From the NCBI RefSeq assembly GCF_015667585.1, contig NZ_JADPEG010000008.1, positions 91,534 through 155,533 of the forward strand: a stretch of 64,000 nucleotides of DNA, written 5' to 3'. Every line of letters starts with the position of its first letter. Position 1 is the stretch's first letter. The stretch is from Clostridium sp. D33t1_170424_F3 (GTDB lineage: Bacteria > Bacillota > Clostridia > Oscillospirales > Acutalibacteraceae). Both the position numbers and the translations under genes were made by a program. Positions 42,379-51,036 of this stretch are shown piece after piece. A model generated the notes under the pieces. The model saw only the letters and a program-made list of their open reading frames with translations. It had not been told where the DNA came from and made no database searches.

Positions 42379-44232
42379 CTAATTCCCATACTTATAAAGC
42401 AAACTATCCTCATCATGATCTGTTATTCTTACAGTCCGAAGTGCGTCTGTGTTATTATATTTATACATAATTGAATAGTCAAAACAATCATCATCTTGGG
42501 TTCGTCCTTCTCGCTTATCAAAATCTAAACGTTCCCAATCATCGAATCCGTGAGCCAATCCTAACAAATGCCCCATTTCATGCGTTAAAACTGATATTTT
42601 TCTATTTGTACTATATGAAGTCATTTGTTCACGCCCCTTTTCTGCTGTATTAATGCCTATATAAATATAACCGTCACTTTCAAAATACGTTGAATTATAA
42701 TGTTTTGAGTCAGCGTAGGCGTTCGTTGCGGAATCAGGCTCTAATTCTACAAGTAATACTCTTACATCAGCAGATTCATCCTCCTCTACATTTGTCTCAT
42801 AAGCAGTAATATTAACGTTTCTACTTATATTATTCCATTTAGAAAAAGCAGAGAGCACTTGACTTTCGGTTAGTCCTAACTCTTCTGTTAAATATCTCAT
42901 AGGAGATGGCCCAATAGCTACAGTTAAATGTCTGGCATCTCTCCATTTTGCCTTAAACAAATGTAATCCATAATCAATTCGACAAGTGAAGTCAGAGTAA
43001 TTATTGCTTGGTATAACATCATTGGCAGTTGTATATTCGAGTGTAAATTTAGCCTTATCTATTTTATAATGTGCGAGAGTGTTAAAAGTTATTCTACCTC
43101 CTTTCGTATAATCATATCCAGAATCTGTAGTATAATTAAGCACCAAATCATTTTCGTACTTAACTTTAACATTCACTCGGCCAGAACGCTTTTTGCCCAT
43201 ATTATGAAATAGGGTTTCAAATCTAGCCGTAGTATTAGCGCGGAAATAAATACTGTCATCTTCTAGTTTAATATGCTTAGCTACTACATCGATTCCATCT
43301 TTGAATATTAGTCCGAATTCAGCACTATTATCTGCCCAATTTCTATCATTTGCAGAAATAGAGAAATTAACTGATTGCTGGATAAAATGCGTACCTTCGC
43401 CAATTAATAAAGCACTTATAGGGATAATACCTTCCAAAGCATCACCAGGTTGCAAGTTATAATATTCGGCCACTTCTTGTTGATCTTTAGGAATTAAATC
43501 ATGGCCGTCAACTTTCACTGGATCTAAATGGACAATTGGTGCAACAGCATCTCCTATATTTGTAATTCTAAGATAACAAGGGATTGTTATGTGTGATGGA
43601 TGAGTTTTTGTTACCGGATCGTAATAATCATCTAGTTCAGCCGTAGGCCAGAAATAAACGTATAAATCTGGCATGTTTTCTGATACTGTAGAAATTTTAT
43701 TTTCTATTTGATCTGCAATATCTGCAACTTGGAAATATTTTGATTTCTCAGGTGGCGTGGTAGGAGAACCTGCTTTAACTAATTTTAAGTTATGTATTCC
43801 AGTTTCAGATTCAGAAAGAGTAGATTTAGAAAGAGAAAAGGGATTAATGTTTGTTTCATTTTCATCTGTATTGTTCAAAGTAACTTTTGTTATTTTAACA
43901 TCAGGGTTTGGATAAATTTTTAAATTTGAGTTCTCTGTTATTACTTCTCCAGATTCATTCATCTCGTATATAGTTGTAGAGCCATCATCGATTAAAGCAT
44001 TGGCTTCCAAACTATTTTCTCCAAAACTACTTTCTGAAATTGACTGACCATTACAAACTACATCGTCTCCATCGTCTAATAACAAATCACGTTTATCTAG
44101 TACATAGTAGTCCTCACCAATCGAACTTTGCCACTCTTCATCTACATTTGAAGTTGCATAAGTTGGAACCGAGTTGCAAATTATTCCGCATAACAACAGT
44201 ACAACTATGGCTAAACACTTTATCTTTTTCAT
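42379..44232 (-). CDS. Secreted metzincin-type zinc metalloprotease
   Basis: The 617-residue product starts with a signal peptide (1-26). Residues 30-150 are acidic and poorly structured and include LLLDDGDD (50-57). Residues 170-440 are beta-rich, with CARDB-like segments (ADNSAEFGLIF, YTTDSGYDYTKGG). The C-terminal 170 residues are a metzincin catalytic domain with HEMGHLLGLAH (551-561) and a Met-turn at M589 (SIMYKY), as in matrixins. The gene is clearly A/T-richer than most of the window, which suggests horizontal transfer. ATG 44232 follows AAGGAGAATTATA. Confidence 0.88.
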   Translation of the reverse strand: MKKIKCLAIVVLLLCGIICNSVPTYATSNVDEEWQSSIGEDYYVLDKRDLLLDDGDDVVCNGQSISESSFGENSLEANALIDDGSTTIYEMNESGEVITENSNLKIYPNPDVKITKVTLNNTDENETNINPFSLSKSTLSESETGIHNLKLVKAGSPTTPPEKSKYFQVADIADQIENKISTVSENMPDLYVYFWPTAELDDYYDPVTKTHPSHITIPCYLRITNIGDAVAPIVHLDPVKVDGHDLIPKDQQEVAEYYNLQPGDALEGIIPISALLIGEGTHFIQQSVNFSISANDRNWADNSAEFGLIFKDGIDVVAKHIKLEDDSIYFRANTTARFETLFHNMGKKRSGRVNVKVKYENDLVLNYTTDSGYDYTKGGRITFNTLAHYKIDKAKFTLEYTTANDVIPSNNYSDFTCRIDYGLHLFKAKWRDARHLTVAIGPSPMRYLTEELGLTESQVLSAFSKWNNISRNVNITAYETNVEEDESADVRVLLVELEPDSATNAYADSKHYNSTYFESDGYIYIGINTAEKGREQMTSYSTNRKISVLTHEMGHLLGLAHGFDDWERLDFDKREGRTQDDDCFDYSIMYKYNNTDALRTVRITDHDEDSLLYKYGN

Positions 44233-44560
44233 TATAATTCTCCTTAATCCAAAAGCGGTTTTTTATTATTGTGATTTAGATTTTTTATCTCATAAACCAT
44301 TGGAATCACCACTTCCATTCTTAAGAATCATTATTAAATAGTTCTCAAAAGGCATTCTCTATAAACAGTATATATTAATATATTTCACACGTCAACATAA
44401 ATTTACAAAAATACAACATAAATTTTCTATAATATTGATATTTTTAGTACATATAAAACACATAGGATAATGCATCAAAATTAGCAAGCCTCCCATTTGG
44501 TTCAACTGTGATTACAAAATCAGTTTTAACCTGGATTGTTGTCGCATGGTTCCTGATGAA
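44233..44560. other. A/T-rich gap upstream of the protease gene
   Basis: This stretch is strongly A/T-rich and holds no gene. It must contain the protease promoter, but no single hexamer pair stands out. Confidence 0.4.
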
Positions 44561-44602
44561 AAAGGGACAGGCGCGCTAAAGAAGACGCGTCTGTCCCTTT
44601 CA
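44561..44602 (-). terminator. Terminator of the first BlaR1-type gene
   Basis: AAAGGGACAG and CTGTCCCTTT arms with an inner GCGC/GCGT segment form a long stem, followed on the minus strand by TTTTTCATC. Confidence 0.85.
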
Positions 44603-44603
44603 C

Positions 44604-46805
44604 TTATTCTTTCTTTGAGAAATATGCTCCATCCCAACCATATCGGACGGTTTCTTCCTCCCCCGTCGCCTGGTTCCAGATTTTCGCCGCGATTTCCCCT
44701 TCCGCGGGCTGTTCCAGCAGCACCGAAGACTCTCGGGAATCGTGGCGTTCGATCTGTCCGATCTGGGAAAGAATTCCATCTTTATTGACACTATATATAT
44801 TGTAGGAATTTCCGCCGCTCCACAGCCAACTGCCAAGCGTAAAGTCCGGATTTCCGTCGCCGTTGCAGTCGGCAACCTGCAACGCAACCGGCCCGTAAAA
44901 ACAGATGTCCTCATCGGCGCTCAGGTCTACGGGGATTTGCGAAATAGGCGTTCCGTTACGTACGGACTGGAGGACAAACCGGCCAACGTAGTTGTCGCCG
45001 TCCTGAAAATAGCCTCCGTACATAAAATCCGGGTCGTTGGAATTCCATTTACGCCCTTCGGTCATGATCAAATGTACATCGATTGTATCCCCGCCCGGAA
45101 GTTCCACAGGTGTGTAGCCCAGTGAAGTCGGCAATATCTGCTCATCTGCTGCCGGGTTGGAGCTGGAGATTCCACCCGTCCCCGCACTGCCGTTTCCGCC
45201 GAACTGCAACGTATCTTTCGAGAGAACCTCGCCCGAATCTGATAGAATCGCTGCATCAAACACCAGGGTATCCAATGCGTTTCCGTCAATTGGCGTCTGA
45301 TAGGTTTTTCCCGGCTCCCAGTTTCCCGACTCGCTTTCTTCTTCAAAAGCGTGCCAGCTCATTCCCTGTCCGTCCTCCGTAAGCAGACGGCCGCCGACAT
45401 GTATGGACAGTTTTGTCCCTTCTTCCAAATTTTCCGGAACCGTGAAGCTGAACGTTTCATTATCCTGATCGTATTGCACAGAATCCATTAGCTTCTGCAT
45501 GGGAGCGGAAGGCGCCATTTGGGCATATTCCTCTGGCAGCGCTCTGTTTCCCGTATATGTCCAGCCGCTCAGCCACTCATACGCGGCAAGATAATAGTCC
45601 CCGTCAATGTTTAAATAGATGTTTCCGATATTGGACACGGTATGGTGTTCTCCGTTTTTCATCCGGAGATAAAACGTCTTGGTTTCTCCTTCTATCTCTT
45701 CAACGACTCCCGTGTACCTGCCGCTGCTGCTGTTCAGCAGTTGAACAACCTCTGGAATTTCCTCCTCTGTAAACAACCGGTATTGCTGTTCTTCTATTCC
45801 GGGATAGACAAACAGTTCGATCTGCTCCACCTCGTCGGCGCGCAGGGTTTGCGCCCACTCCATCATCTCAGACCGATATATTGGATCTGCCGCCAATCCG
45901 AACCCTGCGAGCAACAGCGCGACAATCGCCAATCCTACCGCCCAAACGGCGGGCTTTCGGTATTTCAGCGCGTTTTTAATCCGCTGGGCCGCACCTCCCT
46001 CTCCAAACGCAAGCGGGCTTCCGTTGAGAATGCGGCGGCCCGTAGCAAACGCCAGCAAACAGGAAGCGTATGCCTTCCGGCCCTCCCCGTCCAATTTCTC
46101 CAGCACGCACTCGTCGCAGGAAAGCTCCATGTCGTTCCCCATCAGGAAAAAGGCGGCCCAACAGCAGGGGTTGAACCAGTGGACGCACAGCACCAGAAAC
46201 GCCAGCATCTTTATCAGATGATCCCCGCGCCGGAGGTGCGCCCCCTCGTGCAGCAAAACATACCGCTGTTCTTCCTCCGTCAATCCGGCGGGCAGATAAA
46301 TCTTCGGGCGGAAAAGCCCAAAGACAAACGGCGTTTCCAGTCCTTCCAGCTCATATAGATTGTCCCGCAGGGGTGACGCGCCGAGTATGCGGCATTTTAA
46401 CATCCAGATGGAAATGACGCCGTACAGGAGCATGCCCGCGACGCCAATCATCCAGACCACAGCGGCGCTTGCCAGCACCACCTGCATCGGATTCATGCTG
46501 ACCGTCGGAGTCGCGGCGGGAAGCGACGCGTTGACGGCGCTGTCCAGTACGCGAATCCCCGTATGAATCTGCGGCTGCGCCTGATAGGCAATGTCCGCCG
46601 GAACAACCGGGCGGGCGGAGGGCAACAGGCTGAGAACGCTTCCAAAACTGAACGGGCACACCAGGCGGAACAGCATCACGCCCCACAGATAATAGGAAAA
46701 ACGACGGGGCGCGCGCTTTAACAGCAGACGGACCAACAGCACCACCAGAAAAATATAGCTGGCGGTCAGGCTCATATTGAAGACGGTGAGAAATACATTC
46801 TCCAT
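44604..46805 (-). CDS. BlaR1-type M56 metallopeptidase with novel C-terminal sensor part
   Basis: The 733-residue product has the M56 layout: four membrane helices (about 7-28, 36-52, 105-125, 290-310) and a cytoplasmic zinc protease with HEGAHLRRGDH (about residue 187). In BlaR1 this protease inactivates BlaI after a signal from outside. The external part (about 315-733) is not a penicillin-binding domain: no SxxK serine motif is seen. Instead it shows beta-rich segments and a DCNGDGNPDF calcium-binding-like loop near residue 650. The signal is thus unknown. It lies two bases after its blaI partner. Confidence 0.87.
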   Translation of the reverse strand: MENVFLTVFNMSLTASYIFLVVLLVRLLLKRAPRRFSYYLWGVMLFRLVCPFSFGSVLSLLPSARPVVPADIAYQAQPQIHTGIRVLDSAVNASLPAATPTVSMNPMQVVLASAAVVWMIGVAGMLLYGVISIWMLKCRILGASPLRDNLYELEGLETPFVFGLFRPKIYLPAGLTEEEQRYVLLHEGAHLRRGDHLIKMLAFLVLCVHWFNPCCWAAFFLMGNDMELSCDECVLEKLDGEGRKAYASCLLAFATGRRILNGSPLAFGEGGAAQRIKNALKYRKPAVWAVGLAIVALLLAGFGLAADPIYRSEMMEWAQTLRADEVEQIELFVYPGIEEQQYRLFTEEEIPEVVQLLNSSSGRYTGVVEEIEGETKTFYLRMKNGEHHTVSNIGNIYLNIDGDYYLAAYEWLSGWTYTGNRALPEEYAQMAPSAPMQKLMDSVQYDQDNETFSFTVPENLEEGTKLSIHVGGRLLTEDGQGMSWHAFEEESESGNWEPGKTYQTPIDGNALDTLVFDAAILSDSGEVLSKDTLQFGGNGSAGTGGISSSNPAADEQILPTSLGYTPVELPGGDTIDVHLIMTEGRKWNSNDPDFMYGGYFQDGDNYVGRFVLQSVRNGTPISQIPVDLSADEDICFYGPVALQVADCNGDGNPDFTLGSWLWSGGNSYNIYSVNKDGILSQIGQIERHDSRESSVLLEQPAEGEIAAKIWNQATGEEETVRYGWDGAYFSKKE

Positions 46806-46807
46806 GC

Positions 46808-47170
46808 CTACTCCTCCTTATACGCGTCGATCAGCGCCTGCAGCTCTTCTGCCTGCGCTTTGCTCAGCTTCTTGCCTCCCATAAAGGCTGTCAGGAATTT
46901 CGGGAGCGATCCCCCGAATGTTTCCGCGACAAACTGCTTGCTTTTTTCCTGCGCAAACGCCTCTCTGGAAACCAGCGACGTGACGACCGCGTCCCGATTC
47001 TGGAACAGGCCCCGGCCGCAGAGCTTTTTCAGCACGGTATAGGTGGTGGACTTTTTCCAGTGCAAAGACTCCTCCGCCAAGCGGACCAGCTCGCCGGAGC
47101 CGACCGGCTCATGCTGCCAGATCAGCTCCGCAAATTTGCGCTCGCCCTCCGCCAATTGATACAGTTTCAT
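46808..47170 (-). CDS. BlaI/MecI/CopY-family repressor
   Basis: The 120-residue winged-helix repressor has LAEGERKFAELIWQ and WKKSTTYTVLKKLCGRGLF in the DNA-binding part and a helical dimerisation end. It likely represses its own operon through the GTCTAT repeats in the promoter and is cleaved or released by the membrane protease encoded downstream. A good AGGAGGAATA site precedes ATG 47170. Confidence 0.93.
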   Translation of the reverse strand: MKLYQLAEGERKFAELIWQHEPVGSGELVRLAEESLHWKKSTTYTVLKKLCGRGLFQNRDAVVTSLVSREAFAQEKSKQFVAETFGGSLPKFLTAFMGGKKLSKAQAEELQALIDAYKEE

Positions 47171-47185
47171 AGTTATTCCTCCTCT

Positions 47186-47239
47186 GGTCTATTCTTTATC
47201 GACCAATTTAAGTCTATCATGAATAGACCTCAAAGGCAA
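47186..47239 (-). promoter_or_regulatory. Promoter and operator of the first blaI-blaR1 operon
   Basis: On the minus strand TTGCCT (47234-47239) and TAGACT (47211-47216) are 17 bases apart. GTCTATCATGAATAGAC (47212-47228) is a perfect 6+5+6 dyad that overlaps the -10, and a third half-site GGTCTATTC lies at 47186-47194. These are candidate BlaI sites. Confidence 0.65.
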
Positions 47240-47330
47240 GAGAGGTTTCAATACTGTAAAGAATTCGGATGCGCAACCGCAGGGTTGCAGGACGAACCGG
47301 CGGGTTGGTTCCGTTCCTCTCTTTACTCTG

Positions 47331-47479
47331 TTATAATAACCGCACGGCGTTACCAAAATCGGAGATTTTGACGCCTGGGCGAACATTGTTCCGTTGTGAC
47401 GGAGGCTGCGCCTCTTCATGGAATAATAACCGCACGGCGTTACCAAAATCGGAGATTTTGACGCCTGAGCGAACATTGA
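47331..47479. repeat. Tandem 53-bp repeats with internal hairpin
   Basis: AATAACCGCACGGCGTTACC followed by a CAAAATC/GATTTTG hairpin and ACGCCTGRGCGAACATTG occurs at 47335-47388 and 47425-47479, about 90 bases apart. A decayed third copy seems to start at 47550. The GGCGT/ACGCC arms extend the stem. No gene is supported in 47240-47645. Confidence 0.75.
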
Positions 47480-47645
47480 ATCATGCCAGCAAAAACGGTC
47501 CGTTAAGCTACTGCACGATACGAACTACTCTGCATCGAGGGCATGATTGAATAACCGCACTCTGTAACCGAAAGCAGCATTTCCAACTTTCCGCACGACG
47601 CGAATGCTCAAGCTATAATACAAATTGTATAAAGGAGATGGAACT

Positions 47646-48083
47646 ATGCAAATTGGAGAGAGAATTGCCCGTGCAAGGAAGGCTGTCAACCTCACACAGG
47701 ACCAACTGGCGGCGCTTTTGGACGTGACGCGGCAGACCGTTTCCAAATGGGAATCCGACCTCGCCCTGCCGGAAACCGCCAAGCTTCCCAAATTGGCAGA
47801 AGCCCTGCAAACGGACCTGAACAGCCTGCTGACGGAAGGCAAAACGCCGGCCATCGTCATGCAGCCGACCCCGAACGGCGGCTATGACATCGATTGGACG
47901 CAGGTCTGCCCAATCCTTGCCACTTATCAGCAGGAGGTAGACTGCGCGGCCTATGAGGAAACATTCCGCAATATAATGCTGGAGATCAAAGCGCGCTATC
48001 ACTACTCCATGGAGGACGCCATGCTGGTCGCCAAAGACTTGCTGTACCAATCCTATCTGAAATTGCAAAAAGAACCAGAATGA
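47646..48083 (+). CDS. XRE-family regulator
   Basis: Residues 4-60 are a helix-turn-helix (ARKAVNLTQDQLAALLDVTR, then QTVSKWE). Residues 75-145 are a helical domain without a membrane segment, unlike the related protein at 6725. ATG 47646 follows AAAGGAGATGG; a TATAAT lies about 30 bases upstream of the start, at 47616-47621. It ends in a terminator and faces the DUF1284 gene tail to tail. The target is unknown. Confidence 0.85.
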   Translation: MQIGERIARARKAVNLTQDQLAALLDVTRQTVSKWESDLALPETAKLPKLAEALQTDLNSLLTEGKTPAIVMQPTPNGGYDIDWTQVCPILATYQQEVDCAAYEETFRNIMLEIKARYHYSMEDAMLVAKDLLYQSYLKLQKEPE

Positions 48084-48086
48084 CAA

Positions 48087-48114
48087 AAGCGGACGTAAAG
48101 CATACGTCCGCTTC
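48087..48114 (+). terminator. Terminator of the XRE gene
   Basis: AAGCGGACGT pairs with ACGTCCGCTT across AAAGCAT and is followed by CTCTAT. Confidence 0.65.
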
Positions 48115-48141
48115 TCTATATGTATAATCAGTCATCTAATA

Positions 48142-48178
48142 TACATTTTGTAAATCAGCTGTATTTACAAAATGTATT
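48142..48178. repeat. A/T-rich 37-bp palindrome
   Basis: ATACATTTTGTAAAT is repeated inverted as ATTTACAAAATGTAT around CAGCTGT. It ends at the stop codon of the DUF1284 gene and may act as a terminator-like end for it. Confidence 0.6.
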
Positions 48179-48590
48179 AAATATCAGCTACATTACGATT
48201 CGGATTATGAATTGACTGGCACAGCGCCAACCATTGGCATCCCCGGCAGACCGTTTTCAGCAAACCGGCGGAGAGAACCCGTTCCTCGACCAATCGCTGA
48301 AAGTCCCTCCATGTCAGGATTGCGCCATCTTCCAGCCCGCAAAACGCCAGCACCGCTGCGTCGTACCGGCACACCTTCTGCCCTGAGGTACACCCGTCGG
48401 GTTCATTGTGCGGACAGCTCGCGCAGAGTATGTCCTCCCGCACCCGCAAACAGATTTCCTGTTCCGGCGCATCGTGCAGCGCTTCGACTACGCGGGTCAT
48501 ATTTGCAACAAAGGAGGGGCTGTAGCCCTTGCCGGTAAAGTGACGGATGCACAACCCGTGGTGCGGGCGGAGGGTCATTCGCTCTTTCAT
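48177..48590 (-). CDS. DUF1284 iron-sulphur-type protein
   Basis: The 137-residue product starts with RPHHGLCIRHF and has cysteines in CASCPHNEPDGC, KVCRYD and CRGCQWLALC, a pattern typical of DUF1284 proteins, which are thought to hold a metal or Fe-S centre. Its start lies one base before the bioY stop region on the minus strand, so the two are coupled. A role linked to biotin use is suggested only by this position. Confidence 0.85.
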   Translation of the reverse strand: MKERMTLRPHHGLCIRHFTGKGYSPSFVANMTRVVEALHDAPEQEICLRVREDILCASCPHNEPDGCTSGQKVCRYDAAVLAFCGLEDGAILTWRDFQRLVEERVLSAGLLKTVCRGCQWLALCQSIHNPNRNVADI

Positions 48591-48591
48591 C

Positions 48592-49143
48592 TTACGCCGC
48601 CCCCGCTTTTTTGCGCAGGCCCAGCGCCCGGTTCAGCGCGGGCACCAGAAGGGACGCCACGACGATTTTTGCCGCGTCGCCCAGCAGGAACGGTACCACG
48701 CAGAGCAGCAGGGATTCCAGCAAACCTGTCCCAGTGAAGATCATGAACCACGCGGTTCCCAGCAGATAACACAGCAGCTCACCCGCCGTCATGACCAGCG
48801 CCAGCTGCCAGACCTTACCGCCGCATCGGCCTGCCAGCAGGCCGATCAGCCAAGCCGCCGCGATATAGCCGATGATATAGCCACCGGTCGGCCCCGCCAC
48901 AATCCCGATCCCGCCGCTGAAGGAGGAAAACACGGGCAGGCCGATCGCCCCCATCAGCACATAGACCGCCTGACTGACCGCGCCGTTTTTCGCGCCAAGC
49001 ACACCGCCCGCCAGCATGACGGAAAGCGTCGCCAGATTGATCGGCACCGGCTGCACCGGGATCGCGATCTGAGAAAGCACGGCGGTCAGCGCGACAAACA
49101 ACGCGCAGAGCACCAGATTTCTGGTTGTGTTTTGTTTCGACAT
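48592..49143 (-). CDS. bioY: Biotin transporter substrate-binding subunit BioY
   Basis: BioY is the S-component of the ECF biotin transporter. The 183-residue product has six membrane helices with QPVPINLATLSVMLAGGVLG (about residue 31) and GGIGIVAGPTGGYIIGY (about 77), the family signature. No ecfA/ecfT genes are nearby, so it would use a shared energising module or act alone. A BirA-type operator and a consensus promoter lie just upstream. Confidence 0.96.
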   Translation of the reverse strand: MSKQNTTRNLVLCALFVALTAVLSQIAIPVQPVPINLATLSVMLAGGVLGAKNGAVSQAVYVLMGAIGLPVFSSFSGGIGIVAGPTGGYIIGYIAAAWLIGLLAGRCGGKVWQLALVMTAGELLCYLLGTAWFMIFTGTGLLESLLLCVVPFLLGDAAKIVVASLLVPALNRALGLRKKAGAA

Positions 49144-49159
49144 CTTGTTTTCCTCCCGA

Positions 49160-49192
49160 TTGTCAACCTATTTGTTTTAGTATGGTTTACAA
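49160..49192 (-). promoter_or_regulatory. BirA-type biotin operator
   Basis: TTGTCAACC (49160-49168) and GGTTTACAA (49184-49192) form an inverted repeat with a 15-base spacer, the classical bio operator. It lies directly downstream of the promoter, between the expected start site and bioY. Confidence 0.85.
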
Positions 49193-49199
49193 TAGGTTT

Positions 49200-49228
49200 A
49201 TTATAGGGACTTTTTCAGAGGATGTCAA
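49200..49228 (-). promoter_or_regulatory. Consensus promoter of bioY
   Basis: On the minus strand TTGACA (49223-49228) and TATAAT (49200-49205) are separated by 17 bases. Confidence 0.88.
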
Positions 49229-49353
49229 GAGCGCACCTCAAAACATTTCACATTAAATTGCCTGTATTTTCTCACTTTATAATCTGTCATAGACAAGAAC
49301 GGAACTATAAGCGCATCTAATCCTTCCAACGGAAAAGCAAATGGAATTTTTCA

Positions 49354-49677
49354 TCATCTGGGATTTTTTCGTCTAAAACTTTCTATGGTTTCTTCTATCA
49401 AAAAAATCTGGCGAGATGTTAGCCCATCCGTATTAATCTGATAGCGGGATTCCATACCCAAAAGAAAATCCGCACTGACGTTAAATAAGTATGCGAGCTT
49501 TTTCAGTGTGAACAGGGAAGGCGTTTTATCATTTCTTTCATAACTGCTGACAGTGCTGGGGCGAAGATACAAACGGTCTGCCACCTGCTTTTGCGTCATT
49601 CGTTTGCTTTTTCTCAATCTCCGCAGTTTTTGGCCCAAATCGGATGTGGCACCGCTTGTATCGTCCATCTTAACCAT
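49354..49677 (-). CDS. XRE-family regulator
   Basis: The 107-residue product has a helix-turn-helix (RRLRKSKRMTQKQVADRLYL) at about residues 18-70 and a short C-terminal helix ending SFRRKNPR. It is a close relative of the protein at 52491-52799, which ends HFIRKNPV. The start is uncertain: ATG 49677 has AAGGG close by, ATG 49668 is also possible. It is transcribed alone, with 378 bases of mostly empty sequence upstream. Target unknown. Confidence 0.8.
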   Translation of the reverse strand: MVKMDDTSGATSDLGQKLRRLRKSKRMTQKQVADRLYLRPSTVSSYERNDKTPSLFTLKKLAYLFNVSADFLLGMESRYQINTDGLTSRQIFLIEETIESFRRKNPR

Positions 49678-50000
49678 CAGCCCTTCATAATTAACTGGCA
49701 GCAAGTATATCAAATATACAGATTGACTGTGTCTGGAAAATGAGCATCCGTTTACCCGTTTGATACGGCACTCACGCTCCTCTGTTTAGATATAAATTCT
49801 TTCATAACATCTTGCAGTTCTGCCATGAAACTCATTTTCTCATCTTTCCTGCCGCGCAATGATTCTATGATAACGCATTTTTTATGAAGTGCGCTCAATC
49901 ATCTAAGTATTCGGAGATTAACCGGCATAATTGAGATATAAATTGGAGTGAACTAAAATTGAATACATCGATTCTCATATTATCACTGGAAAAAATCCAA

Positions 50001-50041
50001 AACGCCCCGATCAAACTGAAATCAGATTGATCGGGGCGCTT
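50001..50041 (-). terminator. Terminator of the AraC-family gene
   Basis: CGCCCCGATCAA and TTGATCGGGGCG close a 12-base loop, followed on the minus strand by TTTTGGATTTTTT. Confidence 0.88.
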
Positions 50042-50055
50042 GATTGATTCACCTT

Positions 50056-50967
50056 TTATTCCCGTCCGTTCTCCAGCGGCATGACCCAGATTTCCATTTG
50101 GGTGGCGTCTTTGCCGTGCGATTCGTAGCGTTCCACCGAAAACGGCGCGGTGGTCAAACCGTGCCGCGGCAGCCACACGCCGAACAGGTATTGCTGCGCT
50201 TTGTAGAGCGCGTCCATGACCAGCGCTTCAAAATGTTCAGCCTCAAAGGTGCAGACAATATAATTTCCCGCGGGAAGCTCCCAGCAATCGAACCCATCCG
50301 GTGCATCGCCCCGGGCCTGCCCGCCCGCAAAATAGCGGAAATAGCCGCTTTCCGCGTCCGGATAGGATACCCCCAGCTCATCGCCGCCGGGCAGCAGGGC
50401 GGAAAGCCCCTCCTTTTCCTCATGGAAGGTCGTCCAAAGCGTTTCCAGCGGGTCCACGCCGGAAGCCACGCCCAGCCCGTCGACAAATCCGACCGGCATC
50501 TTTTGAGTCCGGCCGATAAAACGTTCCGGCTCCGCCAGCGTCTTCCGGCCGATCTCCAGCACGATACCATCCGTCACCAGCGGTACGCCTTCGTCGATCA
50601 TGGTATAGTGCAGGGCAAGCTGCGGCTTTGTCATGCGGTTCAGCGCAATCGGATTTTTGCGGTATTCCTCCGGGGTCATGCCGAACGTATCCTTGAAGGT
50701 GCGGGTAAAGTGCTCATGTGACGAAAGTCCCACGTCAAGCGCGACGTCCAGAATCCGCCGGTCTTCCCGCAGAAGCTCCGCCGCGCGCGCCATCCGGCGC
50801 AGGCGCACATACTCCATCACCGGTTTTTTCACCAGACGGCTGAACAGCCGCTGGAAATAAAACGGCGACAGCGCGGCCTGCCCGGCAAGCTCCTCTATGG
50901 TCATTTCTTCGGAAATATGTTCTTCGATATAGTCCACGGTTTTTTGAATCTGTTCCCATGCGTACAT
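50056..50967 (-). CDS. AraC-family regulator with GyrI-like effector domain
   Basis: The 303-residue product has two N-terminal helix-turn-helix motifs (about residues 10-105; ELAGQAALSPFYFQRLFSRL and ILDVALDVGLSSHEHFTRTF) and a C-terminal GyrI-like/SOUL-type small-molecule domain (about 125-303). Such Rob/BltR-like regulators respond to hydrophobic drugs. AAAGGAGGCGTTAAAA precedes ATG 50967. No efflux pump lies next to it, so the target is unknown. Confidence 0.92.
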   Translation of the reverse strand: MYAWEQIQKTVDYIEEHISEEMTIEELAGQAALSPFYFQRLFSRLVKKPVMEYVRLRRMARAAELLREDRRILDVALDVGLSSHEHFTRTFKDTFGMTPEEYRKNPIALNRMTKPQLALHYTMIDEGVPLVTDGIVLEIGRKTLAEPERFIGRTQKMPVGFVDGLGVASGVDPLETLWTTFHEEKEGLSALLPGGDELGVSYPDAESGYFRYFAGGQARGDAPDGFDCWELPAGNYIVCTFEAEHFEALVMDALYKAQQYLFGVWLPRHGLTTAPFSVERYESHGKDATQMEIWVMPLENGRE

Positions 50968-51036
50968 TTTTAACGCCTCCTTTGTCCATAGGATACCACA
51001 GGAGGCCGCCCGCATGCTTGACCGGAAATGCCCTCT

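Noticed and set aside
47189..47476. 95-codon minus-strand frame with an internal repeat upstream of blaI
   Set aside because: The internal protein repeat only reflects the tandem DNA repeats, and no start signal is present.
47331..47479. Tandem repeats as a small CRISPR array
   Set aside because: There are only two good copies of 53 bases with a hairpin, the spacer is of a different kind, and no cas gene is near.
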